Shown: positions 8,094 to 16,495, counted from the stretch's first letter. The stretch: DNA of 57,117 nucleotides from Paenibacillus phocaeensis (GCF_900021165.1 NZ_FCOQ01000022.1:56182-113298), one strand, 5' to 3'. Program-made: numbers and translations. The notes: generated by a model not told the origin, from the sequence alone.

Positions 8094-9428
8094 ATGTCGA
8101 AGTTGCCTATGCACGAGACAACCAACCACCGCCCGGACGTGGCCGTATTGGTCAGCTTGGTTACGCCGGAGTCGAAGCAGAGCGGAATCGATCCCGAATA
8201 TTCCCTGGCCGAGCTAGTGCAGCTGGCTGAAACGGCCGGGGTCGTGGTTGTCGAAACCGTCGTGCAAAATCGCGATAAACCCGATCCCCGGTGGTTGATC
8301 GGTAAAGGCAAAGTGCTGGAGCTCCGTGAAGTGCTTCAGCAGGCGGAGGCGAACACCGCTATTTTCGATCAGGAATTGGCCGGAGCCCAGGTGCGCAACT
8401 TGGAGGAAATGCTGGACGTTAAAATCATCGACCGAACTCAGCTGATCCTGGATATTTTTGCGCAGCGGGCGAAAACGCGGGAAGGGATTATTCAAGTGGA
8501 GCTGGCTCAATTGACTTACCTGCTCCCGCGTTTGTCCGGGCACGGGAAGAACCTGTCCCGCTTAGGCGGCGGAATTGGTACGCGGGGGCCGGGGGAAAGC
8601 CAGCTGGAAACGGATCGGCGCCATATTCGCCGGCGGATCGGTGAATTGAAGCGTCAACTGGAAGAAGTCACCCGGCATCGCCAGCTCCATCGGGCGCGGC
8701 GGAAGGAAACCGGCGTGGTGCAAATTGCGCTGGTCGGGTATACCAATGCCGGGAAATCAACGCTTCTGAAAGCGATGACCTCAGCCGACGTCTATGTAGA
8801 GAACCAGCTGTTTGCCACGCTCGATCCAACAACCCGCCTGCTGCCGCTGCCGGGCGGCAAGGAAGTGGTATTGACCGACACGGTTGGGTTTATTCAAAAT
8901 CTGCCGCATGACTTGGTCGCCGCCTTCCGGGCTACGCTGGAGGAGGTGAATGAGGCCGACCTGATTCTTCATGTTGTCGATGCATCCTCACCGATGCGGG
9001 AGAAGCAAGTAGAAGTGGTCGACCGGATTTTGGACGAATTGGGGGCCGGGGGGAAGCCGCAAATTGTTTTATTTAACAAAAGGGATATTTGCCCGCCGGA
9101 ACGGCTGCAGATGCTGCCTGCCGGCGAAGGGTACCTGATGATCTCGGCATTTGACGACAAGGATTTGGCCGCCATTCGCGAAGCCGTGCAGCGCAAGCTG
9201 TCCGGAGGAACGAAGACCTTCCGGATTCCGGCGGATCGAGGAGATCTTACCCCGGTGTTATATCGGGTTGGGGAAGTGGTAGACAAGCAGATGGACGAGG
9301 ATGACATGATCTACGAAATCGATGTAAACCGGGCGGATTTCGAGAAATATGGCTATCAACTAGCCCCTTATGCCATTCCCAAACCCAATCCTCAAGCAGA
9401 GAACACCACCAACGATGGACTAGATTAA
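8094..9428 (+). CDS. hflX: GTPase HflX
   Basis: HflX is a ribosome-associated GTPase that splits or rescues stalled ribosomes. The ATG at 8094 follows AAGGAG at 8080-8085; the upstream TTG at 8073 overlaps that site, so the protein is 444 residues. The N-terminal HflX domain includes the conserved glycine-rich stretch GGGIGTRGPGESQLETDRR. The GTPase motifs are GYTNAGKST (about 215-223), the DPTTR switch, DTVGF (G3) and NKRD (G4). It corresponds to ynbA of B. subtilis and sits in the same order before ynbB-glnRA. Confidence 0.95.
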   Translation: MSKLPMHETTNHRPDVAVLVSLVTPESKQSGIDPEYSLAELVQLAETAGVVVVETVVQNRDKPDPRWLIGKGKVLELREVLQQAEANTAIFDQELAGAQVRNLEEMLDVKIIDRTQLILDIFAQRAKTREGIIQVELAQLTYLLPRLSGHGKNLSRLGGGIGTRGPGESQLETDRRHIRRRIGELKRQLEEVTRHRQLHRARRKETGVVQIALVGYTNAGKSTLLKAMTSADVYVENQLFATLDPTTRLLPLPGGKEVVLTDTVGFIQNLPHDLVAAFRATLEEVNEADLILHVVDASSPMREKQVEVVDRILDELGAGGKPQIVLFNKRDICPPERLQMLPAGEGYLMISAFDDKDLAAIREAVQRKLSGGTKTFRIPADRGDLTPVLYRVGEVVDKQMDEDDMIYEIDVNRADFEKYGYQLAPYAIPKPNPQAENTTNDGLD

Positions 9429-9446
9429 GGGAGAGATAACGTAACG

Positions 9447-10700
9447 ATGGCAGTATTTTCAGAAGAAATCGTACATTGGCTGGAAGCCGCTGAACGGCAG
9501 GCGCAAAGCCGGTTTCGGGAGATTGACCGAATCGTCGATCACAATCAATGGAAGGTCATTGAAGCTTTTCAGCATCGCCAAGTCAGCGATTATCATTTTG
9601 CAGGCTCCACGGGGTACGCCTACAATGACCGAGGCCGCGAAGTGTTGGATCTGGTGTATGCGGACGTATTCGGCGCAGAGGCTGCGCTGGTACGGCCGCA
9701 TTTCGCTTCCGGCACGCATACGATCGCCACAGCGTTGTTCGGGGTCTTGCGGCCTGGGGACGAATTGCTCTATATCACAGGCCGCCCATATGATACACTA
9801 CATAAAGTAATTGGAACAGCCGGGGATGGCAGCGGCTCGCTGCAGGATTTCGGGATCGCTTATAATGAAACCGCATTGCTTGCCGACGGCTCCGTGGATT
9901 GGGACGCGGTGAAGGCCAAAGTTACCGGCCGGACCAAAGTCATCGGGATCCAGCGCTCCCGCGGTTACGATTGGAGGGATTCCTTCACCGTGGAGCAGAT
10001 CGGTGAGATGGTTCGACGGGCCAAGGAGATCAAGCCGGATCTAATTGTGTTCGTGGACAACTGCTACGGTGAATTTACCGAGGAACGGGAACCGACGGAG
10101 GTGGGAGCCGATCTGATCGCCGGTTCGCTGATTAAAAATCCCGGAGGAGGCTTGGCGGAAACCGGGGGGTATATCTGCGGCCGTCAGGACTTGGTGAAGT
10201 TAGCTTCCTACCGTTTGACCGCACCGGGGATTGGCGGCGAAGTTGGGGCGATGTTAGGGACAACCCGAGGGATCTATCAAGGTCTGTTCTTAGCGCCGAC
10301 CATCGTAGGACAGGCCGTTAAGGGTAGCATTCTGGCTGCGGCATTGTTTGAGCGGGCAGGATTTCGAACCAGGCCGGGCTGGGAGGACTCGCGCAGCGAT
10401 CTGATCCAGGCGATTGCCTTCGACACGCCGGAGCAACTGATCGCGTTCGTTCAAGGCATTCAGCGGGCTGCGGCAGTGGATGGCCACGTAGTGCCTGAGG
10501 CTTGGGATATGCCGGGATATGATCACCCTGTGATCATGGCGGCAGGGACATTTATTCAAGGCGGTAGCTTGGAATTGTCTGCCGATGCTCCGATCCGCGC
10601 CCCGTATATCGCTTATATGCAAGGCGGCTTAACCTATTCTCATGTTAAATTTGGGCTCCTTACCGCTCTTCAGTCGATGAAGGACCGCAACTTGTTGTAA
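9447..10700 (+). CDS. ynbB: YnbB, PLP-dependent methionine gamma-lyase-like (aluminium resistance family) protein
   Basis: A 417-residue pyridoxal-phosphate enzyme of the Cys/Met-metabolism fold, annotated in relatives as an aluminium resistance or methionine gamma-lyase family protein. The probable PLP lysine is Lys230 in GSLIKNPGGG. The cofactor-side motif is HFASGTHTIATALFG, and VDNCYGEF holds the PLP-binding Asp. The real substrate is unknown; the lyase name comes from fold similarity. It begins 18 bases after hflX, in Bacillus synteny. Its last codons overlap the first GlnR operator of glnRA (10696-10712), so nitrogen-responsive repressor binding could also act at its 3' end. Confidence 0.88.
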   Translation: MAVFSEEIVHWLEAAERQAQSRFREIDRIVDHNQWKVIEAFQHRQVSDYHFAGSTGYAYNDRGREVLDLVYADVFGAEAALVRPHFASGTHTIATALFGVLRPGDELLYITGRPYDTLHKVIGTAGDGSGSLQDFGIAYNETALLADGSVDWDAVKAKVTGRTKVIGIQRSRGYDWRDSFTVEQIGEMVRRAKEIKPDLIVFVDNCYGEFTEEREPTEVGADLIAGSLIKNPGGGLAETGGYICGRQDLVKLASYRLTAPGIGGEVGAMLGTTRGIYQGLFLAPTIVGQAVKGSILAAALFERAGFRTRPGWEDSRSDLIQAIAFDTPEQLIAFVQGIQRAAAVDGHVVPEAWDMPGYDHPVIMAAGTFIQGGSLELSADAPIRAPYIAYMQGGLTYSHVKFGLLTALQSMKDRNLL

Positions 10701-10712
10701 GTTATCCTAACA
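10696..10712 (+). promoter_or_regulatory. GlnR/TnrA operator, upstream copy
   Basis: The 17 bases match the GlnR/TnrA consensus TGTNA-N7-TNACA exactly (TGTAA, seven bases, TAACA). The site overlaps the ynbB stop codon and lies upstream of the glnR -35. Confidence 0.85.
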
Positions 10713-10718
10713 TAACTA

Positions 10719-10747
10719 TTGACATGTTAGGATAACTCACATATCAT
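10719..10747 (+). promoter_or_regulatory. Sigma-A promoter of glnRA
   Basis: The -35 is TTGACA (10719-10724), the spacer is exactly 17 bases and the -10 is TATCAT (10742-10747). The second GlnR operator fills the spacer completely. Confidence 0.85.
10725..10741 (+). promoter_or_regulatory. GlnR/TnrA operator, core promoter copy
   Basis: A perfect TGTNA-N7-TNACA match (TGTTA, seven bases, TCACA) occupying the whole -35/-10 spacer. With the upstream copy it forms a perfect 13-base inverted repeat (10701-10713 and 10724-10736). Two operators at glnRA are also known in B. subtilis. Confidence 0.9.
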
Positions 10748-10782
10748 AAGGTCATGAGAATCTAACTGGAAGGTTGAGAGCG

Positions 10783-11184
10783 ATGAGTGAGGAAATTCGC
10801 AGAAATATGGCCTTGTTTCCTATTGGTATCGTTATGAAACTTACGGATTTAACGGCAAGACAAATACGATATTACGAGCAGCACGAATTGATTGTACCCG
10901 CACGTACCTCGGGAAATCAGCGGATGTTTTCCCTCAATGACGTCGAGCGATTGCTGGAGATCAAGGGTCTCATCGATAAAGGTGTGAATATCGCCGGGAT
11001 CAAGCAGGTCATGAATCCGATGTCCCAGGATGCGACCGTCATTACGAAGGACACGGAAGAGAAGCGGAAGGAAATGACAGATTCCCAAATTTACCGCATG
11101 TTGAAGCAGCAGTTGGTGTCAGGGAACAAACCGGGACAAGTTTCTTTAATTCAAGGCGAACTTTCTCGGTTTTTCAAAAAATAA
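10783..11184 (+). CDS. glnR: Nitrogen repressor GlnR (MerR family)
   Basis: A 133-residue MerR-type regulator that represses nitrogen assimilation genes when bound by feedback-inhibited glutamine synthetase. The winged-helix DNA-binding segment has LTARQIRYYEQHELIVPARTS followed by RMFSLNDVERL. The C-terminal tail QGELSRFFKK resembles the autoinhibitory and glutamine-synthetase-interacting tail of GlnR. The ATG at 10783 follows GGAAGG; the TTG nine bases earlier overlaps the site. It is co-transcribed with glnA, 23 bases downstream. Two perfect GlnR boxes at its promoter indicate autoregulation. Confidence 0.96.
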   Translation: MSEEIRRNMALFPIGIVMKLTDLTARQIRYYEQHELIVPARTSGNQRMFSLNDVERLLEIKGLIDKGVNIAGIKQVMNPMSQDATVITKDTEEKRKEMTDSQIYRMLKQQLVSGNKPGQVSLIQGELSRFFKK

Positions 11185-11207
11185 TCTAAACGTTGGGAGA
11201 GGTTAGG

Positions 11208-12545
11208 GTGAGTAACACGAGTTACACCAAAGAGGACATTTTGCGCATTGCCAAAGAAGAGAACGTACGTTTCATCCGTTTACAGTTCACGGATTTACTA
11301 GGAACCATTAAAAACGTGGAAATCCCGGTCAGCCAATTGGAGAAAGCGTTGGACAACAAGATGATGTTTGACGGTTCTTCGATTGAAGGGTATGTTCGGA
11401 TCGAGGAGTCCGACATGTACCTCTTCCCGGATCTGGACACTTGGGTCATTTTCCCATGGGTAACCGAAGACCGCGTAGCGCGTTTGATTTGCGATGTGTA
11501 CATGCCTGATGGTACTCCGTTTGCCGGCGATCCGCGCGGGATTCTGAAACGTGCGCTCAAGGAAGCCGAGGAGATGGGCTACACCTCAATGAACGTTGGA
11601 CCGGAACCGGAATTCTTCCTGTTCAAAACTGACGATAAAGGCAACCCTACCACCGAGTTGAATGACCAAGGCGGATACTTCGACTTGGCTCCTACGGATC
11701 TCGGGGAGAACTGCCGCCGCGAAATCGTATTGACGCTGGAGGAAATGGGCTTTGAAATCGAAGCTTCTCACCACGAAGTGGCTCCGGGTCAGCATGAAAT
11801 CGACTTTAAATACGCGGATGCGATTAAAGCTGCCGACCAAATTCAAACTTTCAAATTGGTAGTTAAGACGATTGCTCGTCAGCATGGGCTTCATGCCACC
11901 TTTATGCCTAAACCGCTGTTTGGCGTGAATGGTTCCGGGATGCACTGCCACCAGTCGCTGTTCAAAGGCAATGTGAATGCATTCTATGACGAAAGCGATA
12001 ATCTGGGGCTCAGCAAGGAAGCTCGTCACTACATGGCCGGTATTCTGAAGCATGCCCGCGCATTTGCCGCAATCACGAACCCGACCGTGAACTCTTACAA
12101 ACGTCTCGTTCCGGGATATGAAGCGCCTTGTTACGTTGCTTGGTCTTCGAGCAACCGTAGTCCGATGATTCGGATTCCGGCTTCCCGGGGCCTGAGCACG
12201 CGGGTCGAAGTGCGTAATCCGGACCCGGCCGCCAACCCTTATCTGGCATTGGCCGTGATGTTGAAAGCCGGTCTGGACGGGATTAAGAACGAGCTGCCGC
12301 TGGTGGATCCGGTAGACCGCAACATTTACGTGATGTCGGAGGAAGAACGGGTCGAAGAAGGCATTCCGAGCTTGCCTTCCGATTTGAAAGAAGCGTTGGG
12401 CGAGCTGCTGCGCAGCGAAATCATCTGCGATGCGCTGGGAGATCATGCCTTGACTCATTTCTATGAGTTGAAAGAAATCGAATGGGACATCTTCCGCACG
12501 CAGGTTCATCAATGGGAACGTGATCAATACATGACCTTGTACTAA
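11208..12545 (+). CDS. glnA: Glutamine synthetase, type I-alpha
   Basis: This enzyme makes glutamine from glutamate, ammonia and ATP. The GTG at 11208 follows GGGAGAGG at 11194-11201, giving 445 residues, the usual GSI-alpha length. Active-site signatures include [18 protein letters not shown], the H-rich segment [37 protein letters not shown] and RIPASRG. No adenylylation tyrosine region of the GSI-beta type is apparent. Regulation is therefore expected through feedback inhibition and GlnR, as in Bacillus. It ends the glnRA operon with a terminator 14 bases after the stop. Confidence 0.97.
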   Translation: MSNTSYTKEDILRIAKEENVRFIRLQFTDLLGTIKNVEIPVSQLEKALDNKMMFDGSSIEGYVRIEESDMYLFPDLDTWVIFPWVTEDRVARLICDVYMPDGTPFAGDPRGILKRALKEAEEMGYTSMNVGPEPEFFLFKTDDKGNPTTELNDQGGYFDLAPTDLGENCRREIVLTLEEMGFEIEASHHEVAPGQHEIDFKYADAIKAADQIQTFKLVVKTIARQHGLHATFMPKPLFGVNGSGMHCHQSLFKGNVNAFYDESDNLGLSKEARHYMAGILKHARAFAAITNPTVNSYKRLVPGYEAPCYVAWSSSNRSPMIRIPASRGLSTRVEVRNPDPAANPYLALAVMLKAGLDGIKNELPLVDPVDRNIYVMSEEERVEEGIPSLPSDLKEALGELLRSEIICDALGDHALTHFYELKEIEWDIFRTQVHQWERDQYMTLY

Positions 12546-12558
12546 ACCACTACGCTAA

Positions 12559-12591
12559 AGTGGCTCCTGAATGATCAGGGGCCGCTTTTTT
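12559..12591 (+). terminator. Rho-independent terminator of glnRA
   Basis: AGTGGCTCCTGA and TCAGGGGCCGCT pair with two wobble pairs around a four-base loop; seven T follow. Confidence 0.88.
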
Positions 12592-12703
12592 ATGCCTTGT
12601 TTCGGGTGAAGTCATGAATTACAGTTTATGGATTTCAAAAAATGCCATGATTTAGCCGGAAATGGGACAACTTATAGGTATGAACTAAGGAGGTTAAACG
12701 AAG

Positions 12704-12859
12704 ATGATTGTGACCGAATTGAAAAGATACCAACGCCGACGTTATCGGCTGAAGCAATGGTGGATTAGCGAACGTGCGGGGTTCGGCTGGGGTACGCGCG
12801 GCCGGCGGGAAAAGAACGGCTACAATCCGATGAACTCCACGAACTTCGAGTGGGAGTAA
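12704..12859 (+). CDS. Small Arg/Trp-rich hypothetical protein, 51 residues
   Basis: This short ORF has an ideal ribosome binding site (AAGGAGGT, 11 bases before the ATG) and its own intergenic position between the glnA terminator and the convergent lexA gene. The predicted peptide is very basic in its first 35 residues (RRRYRLKQWW, RGRREK), contains three Trp in total plus a Gly-Trp-Gly segment, and ends in an Asn/Glu-rich stretch. It has no signal peptide and no membrane helix. I do not recognise a family. The strong Shine-Dalgarno sequence is the main reason to call it real. A nucleic-acid-binding or spore-related small protein would be a guess. Confidence 0.55.
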   Translation: MIVTELKRYQRRRYRLKQWWISERAGFGWGTRGRREKNGYNPMNSTNFEWE

Positions 12860-12889
12860 AGGGGAAGCGGTGCGGTGCCGGTCATACGC

Positions 12890-12925
12890 AAACAGGACGA
12901 AGCCGATAACGATCGCTTCGTCCTG
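12890..12925 (-). terminator. Inverted repeat after lexA, probable terminator
   Basis: CAGGACGAAGC (12893-12903) and GCTTCGTCCTG (12915-12925) form a perfect 11-base-pair stem. Read on the minus strand only TTT follows, so termination may be weak; it could also end transcription of the small plus-strand gene. Confidence 0.5.
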
Positions 12926-12966
12926 CCTGGTGATTGCATCCTGCTGCGCTGAATGGAAGCCTCAAA

Positions 12967-13593
12967 TTAGTGCAAGTCGCGGAATAGACCGATGACCTTG
13001 CCCAGGATGGTCACATGCTTCAAACGAAGCGGTTCCATCGTCGCATTCTCGGGCTGGAGGCGGATATGGTCGCTCTCCTTATAAAACGTCTTGACCGTCG
13101 CTTCGTCATCCTCCGTCATGGCGACAACGATATCTCCGTTGTTGGCCGTTTGTTGTTGACGGACGATCACATAATCCCCACTATGTATCCCGGCTTCGAT
13201 CATGCTGTCGCCGACCACGGAAAGCATAAATATCTCTCCGTCAGCCGCGTAGTGCTCGGGCAGCGGAAAATAATCTTCAATATTCTCCGTCGCCGTGATA
13301 GGCATGCCTGCAGTGACTTTCCCGACAACGGGAACACGGGCAATGCTATGTGCAAATAAATTGTAATTCTCCGACTCCTCTTGGCCTAACAACTCGATGG
13401 CGCGCGGCTTCGTCGGGTCTCGGCGGATAAATCCCTTCTTCTCCAGTCGGTCCAAATGGCCGTGAACGGTGGAGCTGGACGCCAATCCCACTGCTTCGCC
13501 GATCTCCCGCACAGAAGGAGGATAACCCTTGGCGCGTACTTCGTTGCGAATAAATTCAAGAATGGCCTGTTGCCGGCTTGATACCTTTGACAT
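12967..13593 (-). CDS. lexA: LexA, SOS repressor and self-cleaving peptidase
   Basis: LexA represses DNA-damage genes and cleaves itself when RecA filaments form. The 208-residue protein has an N-terminal winged helix-turn-helix (about 1-65, with [13 protein letters not shown] and [15 protein letters not shown]). The cleavage site is Ala95-Gly96 in VTAGMP. The S24 catalytic pair is Ser130 (VVGDSM) and Lys168 (TVKTF). It is divergent from yneA, as in Bacillus. Its own promoter (-10 TATAAT on the minus strand, plus-strand 13629-13634) is separated from a weak TTGTAC -35 by a 17-base spacer that contains a LexA box, so it is autoregulated. Confidence 0.97.
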   Translation of the reverse strand: MSKVSSRQQAILEFIRNEVRAKGYPPSVREIGEAVGLASSSTVHGHLDRLEKKGFIRRDPTKPRAIELLGQEESENYNLFAHSIARVPVVGKVTAGMPITATENIEDYFPLPEHYAADGEIFMLSVVGDSMIEAGIHSGDYVIVRQQQTANNGDIVVAMTEDDEATVKTFYKESDHIRLQPENATMEPLRLKHVTILGKVIGLFRDLH

Positions 13594-13638
13594 GTACGGA
13601 TCAACCCCATTTAGTAACGTTTGGAAAAATTATAACAC

Positions 13639-13652
13639 AGAACTTCCGTTCG
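13639..13652. promoter_or_regulatory. LexA box 1 (lexA promoter)
   Basis: AGAACTTCCGTTCG matches the Gram-positive SOS box core GAAC-N4-GTTC. It lies in the spacer of the predicted lexA promoter. Confidence 0.82.
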
Positions 13653-13706
13653 TACAAACATTAGTTCTAAATCAAATAGAAGAAAGCCAATAAATATGAA
13701 AAAAAG

Positions 13707-13720
13707 AGAACAACCGTTCG
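13707..13720. promoter_or_regulatory. LexA box 2 (lexA-yneA intergenic)
   Basis: AGAACAACCGTTCG matches GAAC-N4-GTTC and sits just upstream of the yneA -35. Confidence 0.82.
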
Positions 13721-13728
13721 AAAAACTA

Positions 13729-13757
13729 TTGAATCAAACAAATGTTCGTGTTATATT
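13729..13757 (+). promoter_or_regulatory. Promoter of yneA with embedded LexA-like box
   Basis: The -35 TTGAAT (13729-13734) and -10 TATATT (13752-13757) are 17 bases apart. The spacer contains CAAACAAATGTTCG (13735-13748), one mismatch from the LexA box core. Confidence 0.7.
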
Positions 13758-13770
13758 GATTACAGAAAAC

Positions 13771-13784
13771 AGAACACTTGTTTG
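13771..13784. promoter_or_regulatory. LexA box near yneA start
   Basis: AGAACACTTGTTTG fits the degenerate Bacillus SOS consensus (GAAC-N4-GTTY) and lies just after the predicted transcription start of yneA. Confidence 0.6.
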
Positions 13785-13797
13785 GAGTGATGGCTAA

Positions 13798-14166
13798 ATG
13801 TTGAAGTATAGTTCCTATCAAAGCATCTACGAGCAACCTTCTTTTCGTCGTCCAGTGGAGAGAAGCTTACATATGAATGGATTCCTGAAGAGCAGATGGT
13901 CCAAAATCGCCGTTCTTCTGCTCCTCATCAGCCTTACTTGTACGGGGATGGTTCAGGCCTTTGCAGCTTCCCTTGAGACTTCCGAGGCGGTTAACCCGGC
14001 GCAATACGTTGTGGTTATGCCTGGGGATACCCTATGGGAAATAGCTGTGGCTCATAAGCCGCAGGGACAGGATACAAGAGTTTACATTCAGAAGCTGATG
14101 CGGTCGAACGGGCTGCATACCAGCTCAATTCAAGCCGGGGATACACTGATGCTGCCGGGTCGATAA
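13798..14166 (+). CDS. yneA: SOS cell-division inhibitor YneA-like, LysM domain
   Basis: YneA is the SOS-induced, membrane-anchored suppressor of cell division in Bacillus. This protein has one hydrophobic helix (VLLLLISLTCTGMVQAFAA) and then a single LysM domain starting YVVVMPGDTLWEIA and ending at IQAGDTLMLPG. The first ATG (13798) gives 122 residues behind TTGGAGTG. An internal ATG at 13873, after GTGGAGAG, would give 98 residues, closer to the Bacillus length, and cannot be excluded. Divergence from lexA and the LexA boxes at its promoter support the assignment. The resolvase gene yneB found next in B. subtilis is absent here. Confidence 0.88.
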   Translation: MLKYSSYQSIYEQPSFRRPVERSLHMNGFLKSRWSKIAVLLLLISLTCTGMVQAFAASLETSEAVNPAQYVVVMPGDTLWEIAVAHKPQGQDTRVYIQKLMRSNGLHTSSIQAGDTLMLPGR

Positions 14167-14202
14167 TGGATGCTGGCCGAGGTTATTATTATAGGTAGAG
14201 CA

Positions 14203-14258
14203 GGAGCTTGTTTTCAGGTTACGACTGGGGTTGTCGTCGCCTTGACAAGCTCTTTTTC
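14203..14258 (+). terminator. Terminator after yneA
   Basis: The outer stem GAGCTTGT (14204-14211) pairs with ACAAGCTC (14245-14252), with an inner ACGAC/GTCGT hairpin; TTTTTCTC follows. Confidence 0.75.
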
Positions 14259-14330
14259 TCATGTCAAAGTAAGAATTAATGCCCGTGAAACTTCATGGGG
14301 AGTAAGTATATAAAGAAGCGGGAGGAACTT

Positions 14331-14504
14331 ATGGATATTGATACGTTGGTTAAGCGGATTAACGAGCTGGCTCGTAAGGCGAAGCAAGAAGGATTATCGC
14401 AGGACGAAATCCTGGAAAGAGCTCAGCTTCGGGAGACGTATCTGCAAAACGTTCGCAGGAATTTTCGGCAACAGCTCGAGTCGATCGAGATTGTAGATAA
14501 ATAG
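14331..14504 (+). CDS. ynzC: YnzC family (DUF896) small protein
   Basis: A 57-residue helical DUF896 protein. The ATG at 14331 follows GGGAGGAAC; the longer reading from 14295 would translate through that ribosome site and is rejected. The family core INELARKAKQEGL, the ERAQLRETYL segment and NVRRNFRQQL are present. In B. subtilis, ynzC follows the yneA-yneB genes of the SOS cluster, so the position is conserved although the function is unknown. The membrane-protein gene begins 12 bases later with its own good site, so the two are probably co-transcribed. Confidence 0.85.
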   Translation: MDIDTLVKRINELARKAKQEGLSQDEILERAQLRETYLQNVRRNFRQQLESIEIVDK

Positions 14505-14516
14505 GGAGGAACAGGT

Positions 14517-15047
14517 ATGGGTTCGTTTGACCGTAAAGTAGAGCGTAATCAGCTCAAAATGAGCAAGAAAGGCAAGGGACCAAACGTCGGGAAGGGGACG
14601 CGAAATTCGCGGTCTTCGCTTGGAGCGAGTGGAGAAGGCGATGTATTTAAAGGGCGCAACATCATTTTGCCCGTTGCGTTGTTTCTGCTGGCCCTACTGT
14701 ATGCCAGCGTAGGAATCATCGGCAACTCCGCAGAAGTGAACTCGTTCCTGTATTGGGCGACGATCTTTCTGTATATCGTGCTGGCCTTGGCCATCTTCTT
14801 GCGCAAGCCTTATTTGCGTGTGAACAAAAGCGGGTTGTACACTTCGAAATTTAATCGGGACCGGATGTTGGATGCGGGGAACATCAGCAAAATCAAGGTT
14901 AGCCGCAACAAAGTCGTGATCGAACCCAAGACGCGGGAACCCAAATGGGTGTTCTACCGCACCCGCAACCGGTTTGATACGGAAGCGATGGCTGAACGGC
15001 TGGAGCTGTATGCCAATACCCATCATGTGAAGCTGGAGAAAGAATAA
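14517..15047 (+). CDS. Two-helix membrane protein of unknown function
   Basis: A 176-residue protein I do not recognise. The first 48 residues are strongly basic, with Lys, Gly and Ser. Two membrane helices follow (about 51-68 and 77-96), separated by a short loop. A cytoplasmic, basic domain (about 97-176) then shows alternating beta-like segments such as KIKVSRNKVVIEPK and ends in a helix. This resembles a bacterial PH-like domain behind two helices, as in YdbT-type proteins, but that is only a shape argument. ATG follows GGGAGGAAC. It is probably in one unit with ynzC. Confidence 0.7.
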   Translation: MGSFDRKVERNQLKMSKKGKGPNVGKGTRNSRSSLGASGEGDVFKGRNIILPVALFLLALLYASVGIIGNSAEVNSFLYWATIFLYIVLALAIFLRKPYLRVNKSGLYTSKFNRDRMLDAGNISKIKVSRNKVVIEPKTREPKWVFYRTRNRFDTEAMAERLELYANTHHVKLEKE

Positions 15048-15092
15048 ACCTTTTGCGATAATATGCGATAAGAATGGAGAGGGCTGGGACGA

Positions 15093-15890
15093 ATGACGAT
15101 CAAGGCGGTTTGTTTTGACCTGGACGACACGCTGCTCTGGGATGATCGGAGCGTAAGAGAGGCTTTTGCAGCAACCTGTGAAAGTGCGGCGGCCAAGGCG
15201 GAAGGATTGGATCCGGAGCAACTGGAAGAAGCAGTACGCCGGGAAGCACGGAGCTTGTATGAATCCTATGAAACTTATCCTTTCACGAAGATGATCGGGA
15301 TCAATCCGTTCGAGGGACTATGGGCAACGTTCTCGGCGGGGGAACAACCGGAGTTTCGCCAATTGGAGCAGTTAGCCCCAATCTATCGTAAGGAATCCTG
15401 GCGGCGCGGGCTGCACTCGCTTGGAGTGGACGACGAGGATCTGGCCGGAGAGCTGGCGGAACAGTTCGGTCGCGAACGCCGTTCCCGTCCGCATGTGTAT
15501 GAGGAGACATTCCAGGTCTTGAAGGAACTCAAAGGGAAGGTGAAGCTGCTGCTGCTGACGAACGGCTGCCCCGCGCTGCAGCAGGAGAAGCTGGACGGCG
15601 TTCCGGAGCTGGCGCCCTATTTCGACGAGATTGTGATCTCGGGGAGTTTCGGTAAAGGGAAGCCGGATCCGTCCATTTTCCGCCATGCGCTGGAACGTCT
15701 GGCGATTGAACCGGGGGAGGGAATCATGGTCGGGGACAAGCTGACGACGGATATCAAAGGGGCGCTTAGTGTCGGAATGACTGCGGTCTGGGTGAACCGG
15801 GACGGCAAGTCCCTCACCGGCGAGATCGTACCGGATTATGAGATCAAGCATTTGTCCGAATTATATGATCTCTTGGATAAGCTGGCTTAA
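15093..15890 (+). CDS. HAD-superfamily hydrolase
   Basis: A 265-residue haloacid-dehalogenase-type phosphatase with all motifs. Motif I is FDLDDTLLWDD (nucleophile Asp9, acid/base Asp11), motif II is LLTNG, the motif III lysine is in FGKGKPDPSIF, and motif IV is VGDKLTTDIKGA. A helical cap lies between motifs I and II, as in YjjG/YsaA-like pyrimidine nucleotidases and other subfamily I members. The substrate cannot be read from the sequence. ATG follows GGAGAGGG. It stands between the membrane protein and a lipoprotein gene, with no clear functional link. Confidence 0.87.
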   Translation: MTIKAVCFDLDDTLLWDDRSVREAFAATCESAAAKAEGLDPEQLEEAVRREARSLYESYETYPFTKMIGINPFEGLWATFSAGEQPEFRQLEQLAPIYRKESWRRGLHSLGVDDEDLAGELAEQFGRERRSRPHVYEETFQVLKELKGKVKLLLLTNGCPALQQEKLDGVPELAPYFDEIVISGSFGKGKPDPSIFRHALERLAIEPGEGIMVGDKLTTDIKGALSVGMTAVWVNRDGKSLTGEIVPDYEIKHLSELYDLLDKLA

Positions 15891-15956
15891 ACGGATTAGC
15901 AATCGACATACTTGTTAGGATCGAGGGTCATCCGCTGCGGAAGGAGGGGAATCTGA

Positions 15957-16370
15957 ATGAAAGTTAGTAGGAAATCAGGGCTGCTCGCGGCCATCATGCT
16001 TGCGTTAGTCGTTGTCGCCGGATGCGGTCGCGGCGAGTCGACGGAAGCTCAGGCAGATGCGGCATTAGAGCCTATTCAAGTTGAACTTGAAGTCACACCA
16101 TCCGCGCTCAAAGCCGGGGAAACTGTGAAGTTTACGGCGAAGGTGACGCATCGCGGCGAGAACGTGGACGATGCGAAGGAAGTCATGTTCGAATTTTGGA
16201 ATACCTCGGTCGACAACGCCAAGCACAGTCAGGTCAAAGTGAAAGGCGCAGGGGAGGGGACCTATGTGCTGGAGCATACGTTGAAGGAGCCGGGAACCTA
16301 TGAAGTGATTTCCCATGTCACCGCACGTGATCAACATTCGATGCCGTCGAAGCAATTTACGGTGGAGTAA
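15957..16370 (+). CDS. FixH/YtkA-like lipoprotein
   Basis: A 137-residue exported lipoprotein. The signal peptide ends in the lipobox VVAGC at about residue 22. The mature part has an Ig-like YtkA/FixH domain (about 45-137) with VELEVTPSALKAGE, a FEFW segment and the closing YEVISHVTARDQHSMPSKQF. The His and Met in the last segment are typical of relatives suspected of copper handling or cytochrome oxidase maturation. No oxidase or copper genes are adjacent, so that role is inference. GGAGGGGA lies before the ATG, and a strong terminator follows the gene. Confidence 0.82.
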   Translation: MKVSRKSGLLAAIMLALVVVAGCGRGESTEAQADAALEPIQVELEVTPSALKAGETVKFTAKVTHRGENVDDAKEVMFEFWNTSVDNAKHSQVKVKGAGEGTYVLEHTLKEPGTYEVISHVTARDQHSMPSKQFTVE

Positions 16371-16393
16371 GCTCGCCGTCTGCCCTGAGGATC

Positions 16394-16437
16394 AGCTGCT
16401 ATCCCCCGATTGGGGGATGGCGGCTTTTTTGTTTTTG
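16394..16437 (+). terminator. Terminator after the YtkA-like gene
   Basis: AGCTGCTATCCCCC pairs with GGGGGATGGCGGCT around GATT; TTTTTT follows. Confidence 0.88.
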
Positions 16438-16495
16438 TGAATTCCCGAATTTTTCAAGCTACAAAGCATGGGTTTGTTCGGATTTTAATTCTAAG

